This document shows positions 1-5,835 of a stretch of DNA of 6,952 bases, piece after piece. The DNA is taken from contig JAJPXW010000217.1 in NCBI GenBank assembly GCA_021205255.1, positions 1-6,952 on the forward strand, written 5' to 3'. The stretch's first letter is position 1, and each line of letters begins with the position of its first letter. Below the pieces are notes generated by a model, which was given only the letters and a program-made list of their open reading frames with translations, had not been told where the DNA came from and made no database searches. A program made the translations under genes and the position numbers. Source of the DNA: Burkholderiales bacterium. GTDB lineage: Bacteria > Pseudomonadota > Gammaproteobacteria > Burkholderiales > Burkholderiaceae_F.

Positions 1-2
1 GG

Positions 3-119
3 GTTCCTGAATTCTGCGCCGACATTAAACATTGGTCCGAGCAGCCTTTCTATCAGGCTGTAGGAAAAATTACGGCAGGTTTCATGCAACTCGAAAAAGA
101 ATATTTAGAGGGGACCTAA
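3..119 (+). CDS. TorD-family molybdoenzyme chaperone, C-terminal 38 residues (5' partial)
   Basis: Only the end of this gene is present; the open frame enters from the left edge and stops at TAA 117-119. The 38 visible residues align without gaps to the C-terminus of the next gene. About 17 of 38 positions are identical, including PEF, PFYQ and QLEK. That downstream protein has clear TorD-family motifs, so this is best called a paralogous TorD/DmsD-type chaperone. The family binds the twin-arginine leader of a molybdopterin oxidoreductase in the cytoplasm and helps cofactor insertion before Tat export. The diagnostic central motifs of this copy lie outside the window, so the call depends on the paralogy. 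The 17-nt gap to the next gene suggests the same transcript. Confidence 0.75.
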   Translation, partial: VPEFCADIKHWSEQPFYQAVGKITAGFMQLEKEYLEGT

Positions 120-136
120 TAGTTCGTGCGTAAGTC

Positions 137-916
137 ATGGCAAAACAGCTAGAAGAAAACACAACAATTATCCCGCCTTCAGGCAAAAAGCCTGGAAGGT
201 TGGCTGTTGCCATGAATTTTCCAGAACTTATCATCAATGAATCTTCCCTTTTCGGATCGCCAGGGGATTCCGAAGAGGCGGAGCCTTTTTATCGGTATCT
301 AGGTAAAAGAAAAAACTTTTACAAAATGCTGGCCCGGTTTTATATTTCCGAACCTAGTCCTGAATTCATAAGAACCATAGTCGCTTATCGGTTTCCTGTC
401 CCTTCTAATAACAGTGATTTAAATAAAGGAGTCAGTCAATTGATGGCAACTGTGAAGGATGGCGGAATAAATTTAAATGACCTGGAAAATGACTACGTCC
501 GTACATTCCATGGTGCGAAAGCTAAAACCAGCATGGCCATTCCTTATGAATCCGCCTATACGAGCCCTAGCGGAAAAATCATGCAGGATGCATTCGAAAA
601 AGTTTTAAGAATTTTTTATGCATACGGCTTCGACTGTAGTGGCTATGATCGCCATCCCGATCACGCAGGTCTGGAACTTGGCTTCATGTCCTACCTTTGC
701 CGCAAGTCGCAGGAAGCTATAGAAAAAGCCAACCCAAGTTCGCTTTGCAAAACACTAGCCGATCAGCAGAAATTTCTGGATGCACACATCCTTAATTGGA
801 TGCCGGAGTTTTTAGTTGATGTCAGGCATTTTTCAGTGACCCCCTTTTATCAGTCGGCAGCTCAGATGACTTCCGGTTTTCTCCAACTGGAAAAGGATCA
901 ATTTGCCAACTGTTAA
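137..916 (+). CDS. TorD/DmsD-family molecular chaperone for a molybdopterin oxidoreductase
   Basis: This 259-residue protein is predicted to be a cytoplasmic, all-helical chaperone that matures a molybdenum enzyme of the DMSO reductase family. Family hallmarks visible in order are an LENDYVRTF helix (116-124), the IPYESAYTS motif (135-143), an AYGF turn (162-165) and HPDHAGLELGFMSYLC (173-188), the TorD-type PDHxxLELxFM signature. The C-terminal segment (222-251) closely resembles that of the partial gene upstream, so the two are tandem paralogs. The protein is longer than the roughly 200-230 residues usual for the family. The first 25 residues look like a non-conserved extension. The annotated ATG has no good ribosome site; the in-frame ATG at 212 has GGAAGG at 194-199, about 12 nt upstream, and is a possible alternative start. 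Its substrate enzyme is not in the window and is probably encoded upstream. Confidence 0.88.
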   Translation: MAKQLEENTTIIPPSGKKPGRLAVAMNFPELIINESSLFGSPGDSEEAEPFYRYLGKRKNFYKMLARFYISEPSPEFIRTIVAYRFPVPSNNSDLNKGVSQLMATVKDGGINLNDLENDYVRTFHGAKAKTSMAIPYESAYTSPSGKIMQDAFEKVLRIFYAYGFDCSGYDRHPDHAGLELGFMSYLCRKSQEAIEKANPSSLCKTLADQQKFLDAHILNWMPEFLVDVRHFSVTPFYQSAAQMTSGFLQLEKDQFANC

Positions 917-939
917 CTCTGTAGTACAACAAATTCCCT

Positions 940-1545
940 ATGACTGCTAAAGAATCACAAGCCCCAAACAGCAGCAAAATTTTCAGACGTAGCCTGCTTA
1001 TCTCAGTCGGTGGAACTGCGGCTCTACTAGCACTGGGTGCTGCTCGCACAGCTGTTGCTGAACCTACCCGGGTAAGACCTCCCGGAGGCCAGGACGAAGA
1101 CGACTTCACTGCAAAATGCATAAAGTGCAGTCGTTGCGTTACCGTTTGTCCGCAAAGCGTAATTGTGCCCTCGCAGCTTAGCGAAGGTTTCTTTAATATG
1201 CGCACTCCTGTCATGAAGTTCGTCAAAGGCTATTGCGACTTCTGCAAAAAATGCATTGACGTGTGCCCTACTGGAGCCTTGCAGGATTTTCCTGAAGAAA
1301 CAACAAAAATTGGCATAGCCAAATTAACTGACTACTGCATCGCTCGACGCACTGCAGGATGCACGAAATGCTATGAAGAATGCCCTCATGACGCTATTAC
1401 TCTAGATAAGAAAGGCGCTCCTGTTATTGATGAGGAACCTTGCACAGGGTGCGGCCTGTGCGAGCAAGTTTGCCCGGCGCACACTTTGCAATCATTTAGT
1501 TCCGCCACTTTGCGCGGAATCGTCATCGTACCCGTAGGAGAGTAA
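940..1545 (+). CDS. Tat-exported NapG/MauM-type ferredoxin with four [4Fe-4S] sites
   Basis: This 201-residue protein is predicted to be a periplasmic electron carrier. It begins with a twin-arginine leader: FRRSLLI at 15-21, a hydrophobic stretch to about residue 35, and a likely AVA|EP cleavage after residue 40. Four cysteine sets follow: C60/C63/C66/C70, C99/C102/C105/C109, C133/C141/C144/C148 (with a long first gap) and C168/C171/C174/C178. Tat leader plus four clusters is the NapG/MauM layout; in nitrate reductase systems NapG pairs with membrane NapH to pass electrons from quinol to a periplasmic molybdoenzyme. The NapH-type partner is the next gene, 2 nt downstream, so the pairing is well supported. 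No nap catalytic genes are visible, so I do not assign napG. The ATG at 940 is the first possible start, because TAG at 922-924 closes the frame upstream. No Shine-Dalgarno is obvious there. Confidence 0.9.
   Translation: MTAKESQAPNSSKIFRRSLLISVGGTAALLALGAARTAVAEPTRVRPPGGQDEDDFTAKCIKCSRCVTVCPQSVIVPSQLSEGFFNMRTPVMKFVKGYCDFCKKCIDVCPTGALQDFPEETTKIGIAKLTDYCIARRTAGCTKCYEECPHDAITLDKKGAPVIDEEPCTGCGLCEQVCPAHTLQSFSSATLRGIVIVPVGE
1536..1540 (+). promoter_or_regulatory. Shine-Dalgarno site for the NapH-AegA fusion gene
   Basis: AGGAG lies 7 nt before the ATG at 1548 and overlaps the last codons of the NapG-type gene. It is the clearest ribosome binding site in the left block and fixes the start of the fusion gene. 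The neighbouring genes have weak or no visible sites. Confidence 0.75.
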
Positions 1546-1547
1546 TC

Positions 1548-3983
1548 ATGAAATGGAGCAAATTTCGTACCCCTATAGCGGCGATCTTCATTCTCCTTGT
1601 CGTTGTTGGCATAGTCTTTAAAACGGGCTGGGGAACTTTAAGCTCGTTTGGCTACGACAAAATTGCGGAGATCTGCCCTCTTGGCTCCCTTGAGGCGATG
1701 ATCGCTAGCCATACCCTTATTCCAAGAGCTCTTCTTGGATTGCTTATTTTTGCTTTGATAGTCATTGCCCTAGGAAGATTCTTCTGTGGTTGGCTATGTC
1801 CAGTACCAGTAATCAGGAGAATATTTGGTAAAGATAATGTCAAAGCCTATTCGGCCGATGAAGATAGCGACAAAGGCTCTCCTGTAACTTCGAAAGTTGA
1901 GGAAACCCCTGTAACCGAAGCTATTCCTCTCGGTGGACCAATACCAGTCGCAAAAGTTATCCCTATGGCGCCAGCTTTAGGAACTGGTCCTGGACTAGCC
2001 ACTGCTTTTGCGGCTTCGGTACCTATGGCTTCGGGTACTCCTGAAGTTCTTCCAAGGTTAAAGTCCGGCAAACCGCAAAACGAGAACCAAAAGCTAAAGA
2101 AAGCGCAGAAGTTACAGGCCTCGACTCCATACATCATTCTTGGTGGAGCTCTGTTGTCAACTGCTATTTTTAGTTTCCCCGTTTTCTGTCTAATATGCCC
2201 AGTCGGCTTATCGTTTGCGTTAATCCTGAGCGTCTGGCACTTATTTGTATTTAACGAACCAAGCCTGACTATTCTTCTATTCCTTGGCCTTCTTGCCCTG
2301 GAAATCTTTGTCCTGCGTAAATGGTGCCATGCCTTTTGTCCGCTTGGCGCTTTAATGTCGTTAATCAGCCGGTTTAACTTCTCATTTAGACCTACAGTCG
2401 ATAAAAGAGCTTGCTACAAATCTACAGATGGCTTTAATTGCACAAAATGCTCTTCTGTCTGTACTGAGGGGATTGATCTACATAAGAGTCCATCCAACGG
2501 TCTTCTGTCAAGATGCTTGAAATGCCATAAATGCGCCGATGTTTGCCCGACTCATGCGATTTCTTTCCCGTTCTTCACCGGCAAATTACAGAAAAAAGCG
2601 AAGGCGCCGGCTAAGTACGCACCAGTTCTCAGGAAAGATCCTCCTAAGCTAGATGCTGCCCATCGTATCGAATTCAAAGAGTTTGTTGAACAATACGATG
2701 CAAAGACGGTGCAGGAGCAGGCATCGAGATGCATGGCATGTGGTGAATGTGTTGAGGCTTGTCCTTTGAATAATCCAATTCCGCAGTGGCTGTCCGAAGC
2801 TGCCCAAGGCAATTTCAGACAAGCTGGCGACCTTCTCTTCGGCCCTGGCTCGCTGCCGGAATTTTGCAGCCGAGTCTGCCCACAAGAAAAACTATGCGAG
2901 AGCGCCTGTCCTTTGACGGCCAAAGGTGGAGCTATCCCAATTGGACCAATGTCAAAGTTTGTGGCTACTAAATATCTCAAGGCTGGATTAAGACCCAAGC
3001 ATAAGGTTCTTCGCAATGCGCCTCACATCGCAATTATTGGTGCCGGCCCTGGAGGTCTTGCCTGTGCCGATGCATTGACTAAGGAAGGCTATAAGGTAAC
3101 AGTCTTTGATGATCACCCAATGATTGGAGGACTCCTTACTTACGGTATTCCTTCTTTCAAATTAGATAAGAAACTCATCGCAAGTCGCTTGCGCTACTAC
3201 AAGAAGCTTGGTACTGAGTTGAAGCTCAACACCACAGTTGGTAAGGATGTAAGTTTTGCTGATCTCCTAAAAGATTACGATGCCGTCTACATCTCAGCGG
3301 GAGCTAAGCAACCTATTCCTTTAAATTTGCCTGGTGCCGATAACAAACAAGTTATTAACTCAGCTGATTACCTAAGCCATATTGCTGAGCAGGAACTTGC
3401 GGATTCCAAACATGCTCCTGCCGATGCTATGACTAAAGGTAAGAAAGTTGTAGTACTAGGTGCCGGTGACACTGCAATGGACTGCTTGAGATCCGCATTG
3501 CGTTTAGGTGCTACCGAGGCTACTTGTATTTGCCGTAAACCTGAAAGCGGTTTACGTGCCAGCAAACGCGAAGTCAACTACGCTAAAGAAGAAGGTGTCA
3601 AGTTCATTTTTGAAAGCACGGCTTCCGAACTTGTAATTGACGACGGAACACTGACTGGACTTGTCATAGAAACTCCAGAAGGAAAACGACAGATACCTGC
3701 TGATCTCATCGTGGTAGCGTACGGCGCTAAGCCATTAAAGACCGATTGGATGGTAGAGGCTGGAATTTCATTCGGTAGTCATGACGAACTGCTCACCGGT
3801 GTAAACATCCTTCCTGGTGAGACCACGAATGACAAAGTCTTCGCTGGTGGAGATGCGGTAAGAGGCTCGAACTTAGTAGTGAATGCCGTCAAGGACGGAA
3901 GAACAGCCGCTAAGTCCATTACTGAATATCTAAAGAAAATTGGTCGCTTAGACGCAAAACAGAAAAAACAAAATGGAAAATAA
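1548..3983 (+). CDS. NapH-type membrane polyferredoxin fused to a GltD/AegA-type NAD(P)H oxidoreductase
   Basis: This 811-residue fusion joins two normally separate redox proteins. Residues 1-345 are NapH-like: transmembrane segments near 9-25, 59-77, 193-212 and 239-256 (221-235 is also hydrophobic), the motifs CGWLCP (80-85), CLICPVG (214-220) and CHAFCPLGA (260-268), then two ferredoxin sites, C289/C298/C301/C305 and C323/C326/C329/C333. Residues 95-191 form an unusual Pro/Ala-rich loop. Residues 372-811 are a full GltD-type unit: an N-terminal cluster domain (C395/C398/C401/C405 and C440/C444/C450/C454), FAD site GAGPGG (498-503), GGLLTYGIPSFKLDK (527-541), NAD(P)H site GAGDTAMDC (638-646) with R663/K664 that may favour NADPH, and GGDAVRG (767-773). 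The DDHP and GIPSFKLDK wording recalls E. coli AegA/YgfT more than GltD itself. It may pass NAD(P)H electrons to quinone or to the NapG-type partner; direction and acceptor are inferred. Confidence 0.9.
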   Translation: MKWSKFRTPIAAIFILLVVVGIVFKTGWGTLSSFGYDKIAEICPLGSLEAMIASHTLIPRALLGLLIFALIVIALGRFFCGWLCPVPVIRRIFGKDNVKAYSADEDSDKGSPVTSKVEETPVTEAIPLGGPIPVAKVIPMAPALGTGPGLATAFAASVPMASGTPEVLPRLKSGKPQNENQKLKKAQKLQASTPYIILGGALLSTAIFSFPVFCLICPVGLSFALILSVWHLFVFNEPSLTILLFLGLLALEIFVLRKWCHAFCPLGALMSLISRFNFSFRPTVDKRACYKSTDGFNCTKCSSVCTEGIDLHKSPSNGLLSRCLKCHKCADVCPTHAISFPFFTGKLQKKAKAPAKYAPVLRKDPPKLDAAHRIEFKEFVEQYDAKTVQEQASRCMACGECVEACPLNNPIPQWLSEAAQGNFRQAGDLLFGPGSLPEFCSRVCPQEKLCESACPLTAKGGAIPIGPMSKFVATKYLKAGLRPKHKVLRNAPHIAIIGAGPGGLACADALTKEGYKVTVFDDHPMIGGLLTYGIPSFKLDKKLIASRLRYYKKLGTELKLNTTVGKDVSFADLLKDYDAVYISAGAKQPIPLNLPGADNKQVINSADYLSHIAEQELADSKHAPADAMTKGKKVVVLGAGDTAMDCLRSALRLGATEATCICRKPESGLRASKREVNYAKEEGVKFIFESTASELVIDDGTLTGLVIETPEGKRQIPADLIVVAYGAKPLKTDWMVEAGISFGSHDELLTGVNILPGETTNDKVFAGGDAVRGSNLVVNAVKDGRTAAKSITEYLKKIGRLDAKQKKQNGK

Positions 3984-5022
3984 AAATCTTGCTTCAGGTA
4001 AACCGCAACTAATTAGAAGAAGGTGTCTGAGAAGCCATCATGCAGGTAGCAAATGCGAACTCTGCATTCATGTCTGTGAAAAAGACGCCCTCTTCCTATT
4101 AAATGGCGCTGTGGCTTTCCATCCTCTTAAATGCACAGGCTGCGGTGCCTGTATCAACATTTGTCCAACTGAGGCGTTGATATCTTCCGATCCATCCTCC
4201 GACTTGGTTCCTGGCATCGTTAAAAGTAGAGCCGAAGAAGGCGCGATTTCGTTTGCGTGCTCTCTAACGAAGACTAGAAAAGGCGCAAATATTCCATGCC
4301 TGCAACAGCTCGATGTAACTGTCTACTTGAATGCCGCTGCTGAGGGAGCGAAGGAAATTAAGCTTCTTAATGGAGGCTGCAAGACATGTCCTCGCTACAA
4401 CGAGCATGAAAGCGTCTTTAAGGAGCATGACGAATCCCAAGGTATCTTCGATAAGACCGATAAAGCCCAAATCGTTTTGAAGGAAAAAGAACCGGAAGTC
4501 AATCTTGGAAGGCGCATGCTTTTTGGAAGAGCATTCCAGGATACGGCTGAGATTGCCAAGACTGGGGAACAAACCTTCGATAAGGAGGGCTTTAAGGACG
4601 AGCCCTGGAAGAGGGTACCGGAAAAACGCAAGCGTGAGCTTAATTTCCTCTCTAAGAACCAAGATGCCCCGAAAGAAGTGATGGAAACTCTTCATTCAGT
4701 GCGTCCATACATTGACGAGAAACGCTGTACGGCTTGCACTCTTTGTGTTTCAGCGTGCCCGACCGGTTCTCTGAAAGTAAAGAAGGAAGGAGAGGAATTT
4801 GTTTTCACGGACTTAGTCCGAGATTGCATTGGTTGCGGACTTTGCACTGAAGTCTGCTATGTCAACGCGATTAAGTTAGTTCCTGAAAACGATGTCGCTA
4901 AAGTCTTATCCGACGAGCCTATTTTCCTTCTGAAGAAAAAGCAGAGCGACGACCTATTCAATAGCACTCTTGAATCGAAGACAAGAGAAATATTTAAAGG
5001 GTTCCCAGTTTATAAGACCTAA
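3973..5022 (+). CDS. Multi-cluster ferredoxin: two dicluster modules around a central cysteine domain
   Basis: This 349-residue protein has no signal peptide or membrane segment, so it is predicted to be cytoplasmic. Its N-terminal module has sites C18/C28/C31/C35 (long first gap, Glu instead of Pro after the last Cys) and C54/C57/C60/C64. The C-terminal module has C252/C255/C258/C262 and C285/C288/C291/C295 (Tyr instead of Pro). Four [4Fe-4S] clusters are therefore likely. Between them, residues 90-145 carry C96, C109 (in IPCLQQL), C136 and C139 (in GGCKTC), a conserved-looking cysteine region I cannot name with confidence. Residues 145-245 are charged and mostly helical in composition. The start overlaps the fusion gene by 11 nt (ATGGAAAATAA) with no good Shine-Dalgarno, which suggests translational coupling and a related job. 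A NapF-like role in electron transfer or enzyme maturation is plausible but unproven. Confidence 0.85.
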   Translation: MENKNLASGKPQLIRRRCLRSHHAGSKCELCIHVCEKDALFLLNGAVAFHPLKCTGCGACINICPTEALISSDPSSDLVPGIVKSRAEEGAISFACSLTKTRKGANIPCLQQLDVTVYLNAAAEGAKEIKLLNGGCKTCPRYNEHESVFKEHDESQGIFDKTDKAQIVLKEKEPEVNLGRRMLFGRAFQDTAEIAKTGEQTFDKEGFKDEPWKRVPEKRKRELNFLSKNQDAPKEVMETLHSVRPYIDEKRCTACTLCVSACPTGSLKVKKEGEEFVFTDLVRDCIGCGLCTEVCYVNAIKLVPENDVAKVLSDEPIFLLKKKQSDDLFNSTLESKTREIFKGFPVYKT

Positions 5023-5051
5023 TATTTCGGAAATTAGGGATTAGAAAGCGG

Positions 5052-5095
5052 CCCGATGTGTGGAAGTTTCCCCGCATCGGGTCTTTTGCTTTTTG
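5052..5095 (+). terminator. Rho-independent terminator of the redox operon
   Basis: Positions 5052-5081 fold into a near-perfect hairpin: CCCGATG pairs with CATCGGG, followed by one G-T pair, one G-C pair, one mismatch, and then GGAA with TTCC around a very small loop. A T-rich tail, TCTTTTGCTTTTTG, follows directly at 5082-5095. It begins about 30 nt after the stop of the ferredoxin gene and ends against the stop codon of the convergent Nudix gene. On the - strand the tail is much less T-rich, so it mainly serves the + strand. Confidence 0.88.
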
Positions 5096-5665
5096 TTATT
5101 CCGGCAATTTCATTGTGCCGTTCATGACTTTTTCAAGCCAAAGTGCTCCAACTATGGTCTTGACATCCATGATTTCACCATTGCAGCATTTGGCTACTAA
5201 TTCCTGCCAAGGTATCTCTATAACTTCTAGAACTTCCCCTACATCTAGCTTCTGCGGAACTTTTTTAAGATTTTTAGCGAGGAATATAGTGATTTCTTCA
5301 TTGGAATAGCCAATGGCGTTGTTAAACCTTCCAAGTCGGTACCAATTAGCTGCTTCGTGTCCAGTTTCTTCTATGAGCTCCCTTTTTGCGCAAACCAAAG
5401 GTGCTTCGTTGGGGTCAAGCTTTCCTGCAGGAATCTCATAGAAGGCTCTTCTGAGCGGATGTCTCCACTGACGCTCCATGATGACGTTCCCGTTATCAAG
5501 GAGTGCCACTATGCCAGCGGCACCTGGATGCCTTAGATACTCCCGAAAAGTATGGACACCTCCAGGCACCCGCACTTCATCCTGCATTAAATGCAGAAAT
5601 CTACCGTTATATATTTCCCTACTCGATATAACTTCTTCTTCCAGAGGATCTGACTTCTCGGTCAT
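5096..5665 (-). CDS. Nudix hydrolase, ADP-ribose pyrophosphatase type
   Basis: This 189-residue enzyme is predicted to hydrolyse a nucleoside diphosphate derivative, most likely ADP-ribose to AMP and ribose 5-phosphate. The Nudix box is complete at residues 81-103: G81, five residues, E87, seven residues, then REL-IEE-TG at 95-102, with the metal-binding glutamates E96, E99 and E100. The last box position is His103 rather than the usual aliphatic residue. The context matches the ADP-ribose pyrophosphatase (NudF-like) group: REYLRHPGAAGIVALL (41-56), an ERQWRHPL strand (64-71) and EIPAGKLDPNE (77-87) before the box, then a GYSNEE segment (119-124) after it. Substrate choice within this group cannot be settled from motifs alone. 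The ATG at 5665 is preceded by GGGGAAGG on the - strand (5684-5677), 11 nt away. It converges on the redox operon and lies downstream of the porin terminator, so it is probably transcribed on its own. Confidence 0.9.
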   Translation of the reverse strand: MTEKSDPLEEEVISSREIYNGRFLHLMQDEVRVPGGVHTFREYLRHPGAAGIVALLDNGNVIMERQWRHPLRRAFYEIPAGKLDPNEAPLVCAKRELIEETGHEAANWYRLGRFNNAIGYSNEEITIFLAKNLKKVPQKLDVGEVLEVIEIPWQELVAKCCNGEIMDVKTIVGALWLEKVMNGTMKLPE

Positions 5666-5676
5666 TTTCGTTCTTA

Positions 5677-5684
5677 CCTTCCCC
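5677..5684 (-). promoter_or_regulatory. Shine-Dalgarno site for the Nudix hydrolase
   Basis: On the - strand this reads GGGGAAGG, 11 nt before the ATG at 5665. The spacing is slightly long but the purine run is the only good candidate, and it supports the chosen start. Confidence 0.55.
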
Positions 5685-5700
5685 GTTTCTGGATTAATTC

Positions 5701-5720
5701 AACTTTTATAGATAAAAGTT
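5701..5720. repeat. Perfect 9-bp inverted repeat, candidate operator
   Basis: AACTTTTAT and its exact reverse complement ATAAAAGTT are separated by two bases (AG). The element sits 36-55 nt upstream of the Nudix start codon, in the only intergenic space between the porin terminator and that gene. Position and symmetry fit a dimeric repressor or activator site, or an AT-rich promoter element. It does not match the FNR consensus (TTGAT-N4-ATCAA). Its function is inferred; no matching regulator is encoded in the window. Confidence 0.5.
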
Positions 5721-5771
5721 TGGCACAACCGCAGGCTAAATTAACTTCGACTAGCTTATTTTCCGCCTATT

Positions 5772-5807
5772 CGCCTAAAGAGAGAAAGCCTCGGCAAAAC
5801 CGAGGCT
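5772..5807 (-). terminator. Rho-independent terminator of the porin gene
   Basis: Read on the - strand, AGCCTCGG (5807-5800) pairs perfectly with CCGAGGCT (5794-5787) around the loop TTTTG, and the pyrimidine-rich tail TTCTCTCTTT follows at 5786-5777. It starts about 28 nt after the porin stop codon. A smaller perfect repeat, AAGCTA-AAAA-TAGCTT at 5821-5836, overlaps the first base of the porin stop codon and may add a second weak hairpin. Termination here separates the porin from the downstream Nudix gene. Confidence 0.82.
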
Positions 5808-5835
5808 AACCCACTACACTAAGCTAAAAATAGCT

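Noticed and set aside
822..1226. 134-codon open frame on the - strand across the TorD/NapG-type junction
   Set aside because: It lies opposite two well-supported genes, has no recognisable motif and reads as the antisense shadow of cysteine-rich codons.
2552..3016. 154-codon open frame on the - strand inside the fusion gene
   Set aside because: Fully antisense to the conserved Fer4/FAD region, with no family features and no plausible upstream signals; a shadow.
3993..4034. RRR near the N-terminus of the 349-residue ferredoxin as a Tat leader
   Set aside because: No hydrophobic stretch follows; the sequence goes straight into cluster-binding cysteines, so export is unlikely.
4264..4695. 143-codon open frame on the - strand inside the 349-residue ferredoxin gene
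   Set aside because: Antisense to the lysine/glutamate-rich middle of a real gene, which creates Phe/Leu-rich spurious frames; no supporting motif.
940..5022. Assigning the genes as napG, napH and napF of a nitrate reductase operon
   Set aside because: No napA, napB, napC or napD is visible, and the NapH-like protein has an extra oxidoreductase half; homology supports the type but not the nitrate pathway.
5058..5309. 83-codon open frame on the + strand starting inside the terminator
   Set aside because: It begins within the hairpin and runs opposite the Nudix gene, whose motifs are unmistakable.
5666..5786. Sigma-70 promoter for the Nudix gene
   Set aside because: Several AT-rich hexamers are present (for example TATAAA within the palindrome), but none has a good -35 partner at 16-18 nt, so no specific promoter is called.
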